Shown: positions 48,201 to 54,200 of the stretch, piece after piece
Position numbering within the stretch: the first letter of the stretch is position 1
How the letters are laid out: the number at the start of each line of letters is the position of its first letter
Assembly: GCA_902615835.1 (NCBI GenBank)
Contig: CACMQL010000005.1
Span: 1-64,000 of the forward strand
DNA from: an uncultured Verrucomicrobiota bacterium
GTDB taxonomy: Bacteria > Verrucomicrobiota > Verrucomicrobiia > Opitutales > Seribacteraceae
Length of the DNA stretch: 64,000 bases
Reading direction: 5' to 3'
Notes under the pieces: model-generated
Told to the model about the DNA's origin: nothing
Seen by the model: the letters and a program-made list of their open reading frames with translations, nothing else
The model's database searches: none
Made by a program: the position numbers and the translations under genes

Positions 48201-51197
48201 CCCGATGGACCGGTTTCTCAATTCCGCCTGTCCGAAGCTGTCCATTCCCGTCCCATTTTTAACCATAATTTCACTTGGATTTAGATCCATAAGCTTTTGT
48301 CCATTTGTATCGATTATGCTAAGGGTTGGTTCTTCCGAATAGCCCTCTCCCGGAGTGACAATCGTAAGCGTGGGTGAGGATTGGGATAAGTCCAGGGTTG
48401 CTTCCGCTCCTTCCCCGGTTCCGCTGATCAATAGGTCGTTTGAATAAAGTTGATTTTGCAGCCAGGCAAGTAATGTATCGTCCATTTTGAGGTGATATTC
48501 TCCTTCCCTTAAAGGATACGGCCCATTACCATGATCGTGCCTGTAAATACGAAAGGTGTTAGTTGGTAAGCTCGAATTTCCAGGCATTGAAAGATCTGTT
48601 GTTAACAGATCCGCAGCTGAGTCAATTTTCGCCACATCCACTCCTTTTTGTTTTCCTACCGACAGGCCAAATCCCATATTATCTTTCATTTTTACTTTGG
48701 CTGGGATGGTGAGGTCTCCTGCACTTACTGGGGCAAGGTTACCCATGATAGAATATGGATTGGCATCTTCCACAATCTCACCGTCATCACTATTCGGCTT
48801 TTCACTTCTGGAAACATACAGATTGGCATGATGAAGACCAAAATTATGGCCCAGTTCATGGGCAATGGTTGATGAAAACATTGGGTTTCCGGGTACACCC
48901 CCGGGCGCATAGAGAGGATCGTAAATTCCACCATTTTGTTTCCATTTTGCCGGGTACCAAGGATTTGGATTGGGAGACATCACATGAGACCCAGGTGCCC
49001 CTATTCTTCCAAGTCCCCAACTGTTGCGTCCATCACCTGCATAAGAGGTAACAATCACCCAGCTTACGCAAATTCTCCCTACATTTATTTTCGCCACCCC
49101 GTTGAACACTTTTCCATCGAGTAGTAATGAAACCGGGTTGTTGCTATCAATCGGGTAGTAATACGCACCCGGATCGGTAACCTTGAAACTGGTTACTTGT
49201 CCCGCTTCATTGACTATTGCCTTGACTGTAGCCGCTTTAAATTCGGGATCGGGATTTCCATCGTTGTTGAGATTTCCACCTGATATGGTTACCTCAGGTG
49301 GTGTGGAAAAGTTTCCTTCAATCATACCGCTTGATGAATTGATGTCTATAGATGACACTCCCATGAAAGCGGGGCCGTAGAAGTCCCATTTTCTGTCAGC
49401 CATGGATGCTTTCAATAGTGCATTTACCCCGAGGTCGTCGATTAGATCGTAAGCATTTTCACTGGTTACAAATTCCGTAACATTGCTGTCGTACTGCGTA
49501 CTCGTGGCGGATGACGGGCTACCAGTGAAAGGAATATAGCTGTATTTGTCATAGTCCAATGTAACAGTCGGTGAAATAACTGCATCCAGATAGAAAGAGC
49601 CATCCGAATTACGAAGATAGAATTGTTTGACTTCTTCCATAGCTGCCTCCAATGCGGCCTGAGATACGGGTTCATAGGAATCTTTGGCGGTTCCGGAGAA
49701 AATGGGCCTTCCCAGATTATCCAACTTTATTTCTCCTGCACCATCATAGAAGATTCCTTCATCTTTAAAACGGGCAGGGATAACCAAGACTTTCCTGTAT
49801 CCATCAACGGAAACTATGGAGTTGGTCGGGTCCAACCCATTGTCATATTCGATTATATAAGGCAGCCGCACCGCAGCATTTATTTCATTCCACTTTCCTG
49901 TTCCAGATAAAATAGATGCGTAGGAATTGGTTGAATTAGGTTCTTGTACATTCCAGTTGCTGTATCCATCGGAAACATCGTCTCCACTCAACCACTTCCA
50001 GTCTCCCTTTTTTGCTTCAATCAATATTTGCTCAGTCAAGTTGGTATCCCTATTCAAGGTCGTACCTGACTGAAGTGGATTGTCTGTCAATCCAAGCCAT
50101 GCCTGAGCAACATTTGACTGTGAAAGTAAGTTTTGAATGTAGGCATTTTCAGATGCTGATCCGATGCAAACAAGCCTTCCCTTATTCAATGATGCTGTGT
50201 TATTGGCTTCTGCCCAAGTTGCTAGCGTTGGTACTAACTCGTACCTTTTTTCAAGGTATTTTGTAACCCCGTTACTGCCAGCTGCGTATGGATATTTAAA
50301 AGTCGAAAAAGATCTTGATGCCCGCCTCATGGTCATACTTGATTCATCCTCAAGTCTTGATTCCTTTAGGTCCTCGGAGAGGGCAAATTTGTTTCCGGCT
50401 AACTCAATATTATCAGCTGCTGAAATTTCTTTTTCTTGATGAATGGGTTGGCTGGCAATTTCTATGCTTTTCTCGATAGCAACTCCATAACTGGACAGTC
50501 TTTCTACTTTGACAAGATTTTCTCTCTCTCCATTTAGGTAAGCATTAAATTCTCTTTCCTTTGTCTTTTGTTTGGTGCTTACCCTGGAAATTGAATGGTC
50601 GTTACCCTTACGCCCAAATACACTTTCGAGATCTCCAGGCCCCTCATGCAAAACTTCTCGACTTTTCTGTGTGTCAGTTAGTGGGTTCTGTGTGATTGAA
50701 GCTAAGAAATCAGGCTTGAGATCACTTTTTGAATCCTTCATAGCCAAGATTTCAGGTTCGCTCGCGCGCGTGCGAGGAAGCATACTTCCTATTTGATTGA
50801 ATTGCTTGAACCTGCCTAGATCTTTTCTCTGGCTGTTTTGTGTATTTGCATAAGTTATTTCTTGAACTGAAAATGCCCAGCCATCAATGGCATCCAATTT
50901 TTGCTTGGAATCTTTTGGGGGAATTGATTGCGTAGTAGAATCTATCGGTTCTTTTTCAGCCTCACTCGCTAATAAATTAGTCTTGGTCTTAATATTTTGT
51001 GAAATAAATTCGTTAGGTTTGGTTCCTTTTGGTGGTTCTTCTTTGGATGAATAAGTGGTAATCCTGTTTGAGGTTTCTGTGAGGATTAGAGCAATAAAAA
51101 AGGCGAATGCGAGAAAATATCCGCAAAAACTAATCCCAAAATCCCTGCTTCCACTCAAAGTGGTCTTGAGTTTATTAAATTTCAAGGGGAAGGGCAT
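36234..51197 (-). CDS. Giant exported/anchored mosaic protein 1 (4987 aa): C-type-lectin-like domains, HExxHxxGxxH metalloprotease, two LamG domains, GxGY repeats, TSP3-like Ca repeats, DUF5011/Ig-like domains, two W/Y-rich C-terminal modules
   Basis: 'STIAHELGHNFGLHHANLY' with 'YSIMGN' Met-turn; 'NQRLSYHEAVSFAQSRGGHLACISS...WTWENGEPFSFQKW' CTL; 'DGDGLSNNQEFVYSTSPDTNDTDVDGLSDYNETQTYKTNPTLVDTDGDGISDYNETQ'; 'VTATDNVDGDLSAKIEVTG'. Uninterrupted 15 kb ORF. Confidence 0.9.
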   Translation of the reverse strand: MPFPLKFNKLKTTLSGSRDFGISFCGYFLAFAFFIALILTETSNRITTYSSKEEPPKGTKPNEFISQNIKTKTNLLASEAEKEPIDSTTQSIPPKDSKQKLDAIDGWAFSVQEITYANTQNSQRKDLGRFKQFNQIGSMLPRTRASEPEILAMKDSKSDLKPDFLASITQNPLTDTQKSREVLHEGPGDLESVFGRKGNDHSISRVSTKQKTKEREFNAYLNGERENLVKVERLSSYGVAIEKSIEIASQPIHQEKEISAADNIELAGNKFALSEDLKESRLEDESSMTMRRASRSFSTFKYPYAAGSNGVTKYLEKRYELVPTLATWAEANNTASLNKGRLVCIGSASENAYIQNLLSQSNVAQAWLGLTDNPLQSGTTLNRDTNLTEQILIEAKKGDWKWLSGDDVSDGYSNWNVQEPNSTNSYASILSGTGKWNEINAAVRLPYIIEYDNGLDPTNSIVSVDGYRKVLVIPARFKDEGIFYDGAGEIKLDNLGRPIFSGTAKDSYEPVSQAALEAAMEEVKQFYLRNSDGSFYLDAVISPTVTLDYDKYSYIPFTGSPSSATSTQYDSNVTEFVTSENAYDLIDDLGVNALLKASMADRKWDFYGPAFMGVSSIDINSSSGMIEGNFSTPPEVTISGGNLNNDGNPDPEFKAATVKAIVNEAGQVTSFKVTDPGAYYYPIDSNNPVSLLLDGKVFNGVAKINVGRICVSWVIVTSYAGDGRNSWGLGRIGAPGSHVMSPNPNPWYPAKWKQNGGIYDPLYAPGGVPGNPMFSSTIAHELGHNFGLHHANLYVSRSEKPNSDDGEIVEDANPYSIMGNLAPVSAGDLTIPAKVKMKDNMGFGLSVGKQKGVDVAKIDSAADLLTTDLSMPGNSSLPTNTFRIYRHDHGNGPYPLREGEYHLKMDDTLLAWLQNQLYSNDLLISGTGEGAEATLDLSQSSPTLTIVTPGEGYSEEPTLSIIDTNGQKLMDLNPSEIMVKNGTGMDSFGQAELRNRSIGASRGIRGLEVNASKLSPKTVQYPDLDLNNPQDISFQSYWISYRRSAKEKGLTVINGYKSDAHISSVYDYNYSTIEHGLLDMTPNTPGDFTDCFLMLGHTFSDYDSDVHITPIAKGGISPMEYLDVVVNVGTADTANVEDFTVETSTRMPQVGEEVEITVEFNNSNTDYAYGWFTNEKMEVDPENNSNARYEWVNQRLSYHEAVSFAQSRGGHLACISSLEELNEIYALVSKDMNSRAIPLSLGKVLHGENQNLAVDGTAYFWIGGSKTERVWTWENGEPFSFQKWGSKGFVEPDNFNDGVEDQVGLAVALEDWPYGYAGEWNDLNQSERLTFVIEYPSPKAVQENQRYYLNRQSVTKVFETAGQHVVRLVVSDMKGAIASKNVVFNVGDYQHSETSSVSGTVFSGHGSIQGARVAFSKADLIEHSISMEGSERDWFLPTGSNSPTVYKIDGETAPQLNFYRGQIHRFYFDDTAAQYGLTFFDQPETEAPRVEIRMKITPMVDDQGDGYTTNPEVNSTETGLHSSYFSKETSTIKELQDLETSGYVLGQQDQEFQITRPFAKSLLADTNITGVRIRPVEADEFGNYIVYGGQGHDRNNPPSVKIMRESLWEDYTNANATAVAYVDGVGTISPSNADNGFLSNRWQVFAQNDPIPNLVIWGTGTEANATVSSSSTSNPSRYYRSIDISNQGIGFEPNATMAVLHYPFIPFAVWTFDRHETLYDDPTYARYSPSPAWNKPLLPNNIIHYWSFDEENGTVLADQPTSGNGTPFSLSTWNANADLSDLNRSTWGIKGRALRLHATDNNATSATGVIPSAYPFTFAAWILPDPEAPISLSFASSPVTSTQSTGMARKYFLKDDEKARTTTLHQWGHLAVVAVDDNNYTLYVDGYTTGAAQSPITKDTDLTINAFNGVIDELYIYDTALTSTEIKVLAGRQYLDLSGNKRHIAPIGNDFNMSTPNMNGSDSNVPVPNNVQNGRVGRLGDSFNNEDHGRSAKLDGDDYLDLSHISSEFSALSAGAVGFWIKTSSTDAVILSGSKSDDNDTYFQILVNANGNLETVLINDGTEVTRYYAQDPINDNAWHHIFLTTSATSQNIWIDGQAKTTQGYAGGSGAQPGFLADVQGMDHLAFGKHLDSNRTSFLNGNLDDIHIYAESNFSQDDVSFLYNLNQGRELVPRLEAVVDAIGTVKLSSSGNGYKEQPTAEFSYGLDGNLTQDLIDTGKSVATRADLNDSLGQSSHGQLRFVEDESLVYSFHFSRPDSDTTWRDDQNNSAWRLYQRAVGTPEMNATQVEKIIWTKQMDTLTQIKLPDDRNVTRKFLEYVEYNGTNAVPSPGLFGYATPPSLKVGGSPTDQNATAYSLFFLDPASDDTANIINPGQGLTSNGLGTDPSSVAHVNGRGFQPKQNQIVGGTDVFGNPTTISVPINQEEEHAGQATFNPTLPITLNLASTLKIDGNFGYTNTHFQPKGFLVGKEITPRITSYGGTFFDNPIAMPTLWQNKDILMSLWTRNPDNTTMREFTIFDTILGNPSTRFTQEVRVGDRLSFGQFYTLGTQLQSTASYIVSDVIDDQKIIIRNESSTTISSTQGGLDFFDLQALDTDYDYILENLVTIQVTPTNGNLDNPISKSHEFVPSIPLSASGTSVELPFYDPTANNLIDVNQTISHLEIGDSGFGYYMPLEIYTLGASPSRSNLSSWVRNNNLVPNFQIAQLQIAQGMTDVNGSITEGNNSVSVIDGGYGYHTYPQIVITGGGGNGAEANATLGERFILTIGKDAVNIGLLNPNLLRSPTVADLNRSSQYARVYFKQDETITQQIEVTPFASSATFDGNVTIRFKTGSSVIDLLTELNATTTLFDPDLGGGAVLLQGDGTSLLNEVNGSDFLSLHSIRHLSVTQGGRGYQNVVPDNYPKAFLVSDSTLSSSEKNASLQLNLGGGHITGIEPCQLCTSIKGTERSTLWDVHDHIYPWIEIWDRNRTENSVSQRAYAVPKVKNGKIEKVIVVDPGNGYVDPVARVHAVSPSHRDHMSGYFYSWGYGHNERVWRCTNLRETKEGKLIPCGHTQVGAFPPEECPGEEDYNGTSTLENWQDSHTSELLVFETLNRCGPNENAESNASHTHYNAGFKSRVCSGKKANFVLTNNSYRAPYDNWKKWDANLTVVSDRGKISEIRVDYGGDMYIGDEVAVVGSGSGVEAIPLIDNDGLNTGFIFDDPKRKNLATDNITNPSGAGMGFVERPWSWDDANGLESLKIMTGSYDDDNDGNYGPEVKRGPGYEWQYGDFNLSSNGFGDRIETIRIDDFGLFDSARSSFQIKVDYNGSGISGFKEANITARTTYRLTKMNFDKNATYYDRTPANDQSQWRWRSLFSARPNLYLIDEAGTLIDTVEQNASSFFRANGNGNFLNSTKGRYFDLYVDDRIPDDFYYGFGRGNAYFPAMGGKIEISDPVPGMSWGKNEPQERNMSVFTDQNGYYVMPNLEPGMYNVAVFLEDKNFQESTFRPVSSPEMVSQIIHVPGMPNLHVITDNKGMGRSKLEWSVNSRSLSRPLGTLNAAERENQANKVLEGIGTGFKQGDQPEMIILPGLSNTGFGTPNIVAVANTDGSLNLTILDDENSSTFNPNDEFTVYYSSSISGIDFKEDYSASLSAHSSWGGSLNSPNKGQPRLTITPGDGNGTNFVEVPLYSISNKANSDANQTFRATVFDVNGIDLGANLANVQWNLTFDFNDSYETNSSRLAHLSTQTGQDTQVTLFSTMRSGGIIDFKILDSGTKYVYGSSVTLVGAGDGFRGTINTNADGNLTGISIVNKGTGYNGNELVVIEDTLGNGAALKPIVGGMLTLEANYTTGGGVVLKDKVRILASGRNSLTPREKWLNQYRDSFYPQTDQWWSSDMDGDGLSNNQEFVYSTSPDTNDTDVDGLSDYNETQTYKTNPTLVDTDGDGISDYNETQVLNSNPLLGGTGDSGVAIYGIIYNSTPRSGDLYLGIETGTTFGLPNTRNVSYSLKPSEFPQSFLFKNLQAGLYYRVCAFIDSGVKNGIHDQNEVLAEWTGLLSENKAGANLTFRDNPPDLYFFDAYDDVINLKRGDLYLPSVIALDDIDSNWTGPLLTTNSETPTSIYVSGSALSILTQTSNGFLVNANANYGTYDLSFLAIDSGGLISEPVSRKIELIDDADPVITIQSNPYPWPLGTVWNPTGFFSATDDPDGNITSKVEVTGAVDYLMSNDYPISLYVKDDFGRSTTEYVTIRVADLSPPTLHFHKDDASISWLLGVPFQLPDNYVTATDNVDGDLSAKIEVTGMNLLDENTESNQTIYFAVTDTAGNRVENQPLTISFEKSAYKIAGVAIDGYLSGSSVEFFPTDPSLNYLSVTGTTDQNGSFDLFFLEEDFSLIDSNGNRVIDPEEGSIFVSGGTDTTTNQPFTSSLVSDANSTVISPLTTILHQLIKDGHSKTNAQGKLANSFGYSTSIDVTNYDPILAAKNGDMNTTAVLRANAIVANTLKQVTAITQSTNLNANPSDISSKVAEQLSEFVTSGVSLETEMQLSDTLENLIVGSIGKLDPSAVVKSENLSSYTEVLKNSNLLLADSSLQSVTPGVILKELSQKQIAIEEEVLAGYDMFNQGIISLDTLQNYSDLNTLQAIAGEISTVNNFGPEGIDFRTALGKTEFQMGEILEQLIITDADGDLVTVSLVDETDQLDIDGDQLSAFGINSDYQLVVLDASDVEILLSENNALTLIFKLDDNNGKTDFLNGLLTSADNFDNISTDDAIQRMSSPNYYLLDAVLDTGTSWYKSEWFGEFFPGNDGWLYHQNLGWLYIEHSEKSGFWAWDPHFESWWWSTKQDQLFPYFFLHGQDDQNSRWGKFNLNDTGVREYEFFESEQASSSSGPNRTSKELSTQEAGIMDYSNFDAVYNQSTHWYQSSWFGDFYAGSKNWIFHAKLGWLYIEFSEGSGFWAWDPHYNTWWWSTKENNTFPYFFIHFQDFQKSGWGKFDMDNPSTRVYEFFNNEWKIR
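36237..36555 (-). repeat. W/Y-rich C-terminal module, copy 2 of giant protein 1
   Basis: Encodes 'FDAVYNQSTHWYQSSWFGDFYAGSKNWIFHAKLGWLYIEFSEGSGFWAWDPHYNTWWWSTKENNTFPYFFIHFQDFQKSGWGKFDMDNPSTRVYEFF'. Confidence 0.9.
36640..36955 (-). repeat. W/Y-rich module, copy 1 of giant protein 1 (tandem with copy 2)
   Basis: Encodes 'LLDAVLDTGTSWYKSEWFGEFFPGNDGWLYHQNLGWLYIEHSEKSGFWAWDPHFESWWWSTKQDQLFPYFFLHGQDDQNSRWGKFNLNDTGVREYEFF'. Also conserved at DNA level (gaccaccaccagg...atgaggatcccaggccca in both). Confidence 0.9.
39370..39590 (-). repeat. Thrombospondin type 3-like / calcium-binding DxDGDGLSD repeats
   Basis: 'DMDGDGLSNNQEFVYSTSPDTNDTDVDGLSDYNETQTYKTNPTLVDTDGDGISDYNETQVLNSNP'. Confidence 0.85.
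44700..45985 (-). other. Two tandem LamG/concanavalin-like domains within giant protein 1
   Basis: 'IIHYWSFDEENGTVLAD...FTFAAWILPDPEAP...GVIDELYIYDTALTSTEI' and 'RSAKLDGDDYLDLSHI...AVGFWIKTSSTDAVIL...WHHIFLTTSATSQNIWIDGQ...NLDDIHIYAESNFSQDDV'. Confidence 0.88.
47190..47635 (-). other. C-type-lectin-like domain 2 in giant protein 1
   Basis: 'YEWVNQRLSYHEAVSFAQSRGGHLACISSLEELNEIYAL...AYFWIGGSKTERVWTWENGEPFSFQKW...GEWNDLNQSERLTFVIEY'. Confidence 0.85.
48730..48870 (-). other. Metzincin-like zinc metalloprotease active site in giant protein 1
   Basis: HELGHNFGLHH encoded at 48828-48860 (minus) followed by 'NPYSIMGN' Met-turn-like sequence near 48740-48765; gametolysin/M11-like spacing. Confidence 0.8.
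49835..50245 (-). other. C-type-lectin-like domain 1 in giant protein 1
   Basis: 'YELVPTLATWAEANNTASLNKGRLVCIGSASENAYIQNLL...AWLGLTDNPL...WKWLSGDDVSDGYSNWNVQEPNS...GKWNEINAAVRLPYIIEY'. Confidence 0.75.
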
Positions 51198-51239
51198 TCT
51201 CGAATATAAGTGAATTACAGATTCATTGCAAAAAAATCA

Positions 51240-54200
51240 TTATTCACCAAGACCATCCCCATCCTTGAAGTTTCTCCTAATGGTACCTGTGGGTGTTAAG
51301 ATTACGGGATCCTTGAATATAGATTGGGGGCTTATGTTTTGGATAGTTTCTCGGACCGGGGATCCACCCCGGGATACTATGCTTGCACTCACAAAAATGA
51401 GTAGATTTCTTTTGTGATAACTTTCAGCAGAGGACTGAAATAATCTTCCCAAAAGAGGAATATTTCCAAGAACCGGAACCTTATCATTAACCGTCTTGAC
51501 TTCTTCGCGGGTTAATCCACCAATAATTACGGTAGCACCATCAAAGATGGTTACCTGTGTTTGGACTTTCCTAACCGAGAAAATAGGCATTAAAATACCC
51601 GAGGGAGCTAGAACCGTAGCCGTAGAAAAACCTGTGCCAATGGTCCCGGAGGGTCCACCATACTCAACAAACCCGTCAAATTCGGTAACCTTTGGTTTTA
51701 AATCTAAATTAATCGAATTGTATTTTTCGATGGTTGGGGTGACTTCCAATACCACACCCACTTCGCGAAACCCGGGGTTTTCATCTTCTGGAGCCACGGT
51801 ATCAAAGGACGGAGTCGCAGATTGAATGGTTATTCCACCCCCTACTCCACCACCAAGGCCTCCCAGTCCTCCGCCACCCCCACCTGCCGCTCCGGGTGCT
51901 TGGGCGGGCTGATAGTCCGTTGGGTAGATAAACTCCTGGGCCACAGTTATCGTGGCAAGCTGACCATCCATGACCGTTACGCGGGGAGCACTAAGAAGAT
52001 CGGTTCCCTGTTTTCTTTTGAGTGCATTAATTAAAATACCTGCCTGAAAGTCAGGGAGGATGGATTGGCCGCCTATTGAAAGACCATTAAAATTTTTCTG
52101 AACATCCAACAAGGGTGAAACCCCTGATCCGATCCCTATTTTACCAGGCAAGGTTGGTGTGGGGTTTGGAATAACCCTGTCAGCATCCGGGTTGTCCGGA
52201 TAACTGATGGTAATGTCACGGGCAATTCCACTGGGTGAATGGGCTTCAGCAAGGGTGCGGGTATTACCTCCCATATTTTTTTCATAGACTGCCTTGGGCC
52301 TTCCTCGGGAGTCTAGAACCGGCATTCCAGTGGTTGGATCCACTTCAGGTACGGGATTATCGAAGCTGTATTTCCAGTCAAATGTAATCTCGTCCAAAGC
52401 TCCTTCCTGCACTTCCAAAAATTTGGTTTCAATTTCAACCTGCCGGCTGGAGTCTTGGTCTAATTTAGCCAGGATACGCTCGATCAAATCAAGAGATCTT
52501 CGATCATGCGTAACAATCATTTGAAAACCGTCAAAGACAAATTTATGGCCTTTGCTATCATCGAAAGGAATTCCTGCTCCCTCAAGAAATGCTTTAATCT
52601 TGAGACCCGTATCATCTGCCCCCCCGCCACCTCCTGCGGGTGGTGGGGCAAACGGATCCGCTGCTCCGCCACCCATGCCACCGCCACCACCGCCTGTCAT
52701 CCGGTTAATGGTGCCTTGAGTAACTTCGTAAAATTCAGTTTCCAAGGGTCTGCCCTTAAAGCTTCCTCCCGTTTTGGAAATAACCACTGCATCTGCTCTT
52801 ATGTCGTAAGTCCAGCTTACCATTTCCGTTATCCACTGAATCATCTTTCCCAGTTCCATACTATTTAAGGTAATTGTAACTAAGGGAAACGGCTCGTCAT
52901 CGGGTGGCTGTTTGACGATTATTTGCACTCCCTTCTTCGCAGGATCCTGTTCCGTAAGATCAAATTGCTTAGATTTAAGCATCAATTCTTGCATTGCCTC
53001 GTCTAAAGGGGATTCAAAGAAAGGTACTTCGGGGATTTTGATAAGGGAGAGTTTATCCTCCAGTTCAGATGTCTCATTCCGGGCTTCCTGCACATCTTCA
53101 ATTTGACGGTCAAATACCTTGGGCCGTTCCCATTCCCGTTCAATTTCCTCCAACATTTCCTGCCTTGTTTTTAGGTAACCCAGATAGCTTTCCTGCTGAC
53201 GCATCATGGAAATACGCTTCAACATGTTTTTGGCCTCCAAGTTATCTGAAAAACGAGTTTCTATCGCCCGGTAAGTTTCTGTGGCTCCGGTAAGATCTCC
53301 GTTGATAAACTGAACTTTTGCACGCATCAGGTAGTCCTCGAGTTCGGTTTTTCTATCTTTCCAGTCTGGCGTGTATTCAGTGATATCCCGTCTGTATGGG
53401 TCCTGTTGGTCATCACGGATTCTGTCCGCCATTTTATCTGCTCGCTCTAATTCTTTTTCAACTGCCTTTTCGCCTCTTGATTGTTTAAGCCCCGGCCTTC
53501 CGAAAGTAAGGGTATCTCCCTGTATATCACGGTCCTGATAAAAGCCTGTTTTGAACTCTTCAAGATGTTTTTTGGCAGCGTCCCAGTCTTTAATCTCTCG
53601 AGCATCTTCGGCTTTTTCCAGGTGGATTCTGTTTTTTATGAGGGAGGCTTCGAGAATGATTGGCCAAGTCATGGTACTTGGTTCTAAAAAGTTTTTTATC
53701 TTGTAAAGAATTCCGTCTGCCTTTGCATATTCTTTATTTTTAATTTCTTTAGTAGCTTCTTCGAGCATTTCTTCTGCTAACATTGCCTGTTCAATGTTTT
53801 TGGCCTGTGCTTTTTGCATCTCTTCGTCGAAATTTATTTCATCACCTTCCCCCAATGTTTCCGTTTCTGCCTTTCTACGAGATTCTTCTATTTCCTTATA
53901 ATCAAGGACAAGTTTTTGAACATCAGGCACTTTACCCTTCAGCATGGCTTCCCCCATTTGATACCAAATGACCTGTTGTTTGGCCTGATAAAGATCACTT
54001 ACGAGTGCAATCGTCGCGGTATTGGCAGGTAACAAAGACAAACCTTCGTCGATCTGTTGAATCGCCTGATCATAATTTCCCTGGGCACTATTTCTCCTTG
54101 CTCGTAAAAGAAGTCTTTCTGCTTCTTTGGTTGTGGATGCTATTTTAGCACGCTCCTCTTCCATGAGCCTTTCTAAATCAGGCTTGGCGTCGTCATCCGG

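Noticed and set aside
51830-51905. Gly-codon-rich (CCACC/CCGCC on + strand) repetitive stretches in the secretin considered as a CRISPR or minisatellite
   Set aside because: No regular repeat-spacer spacing; in frame as poly-Gly linker sequence of the secretin.
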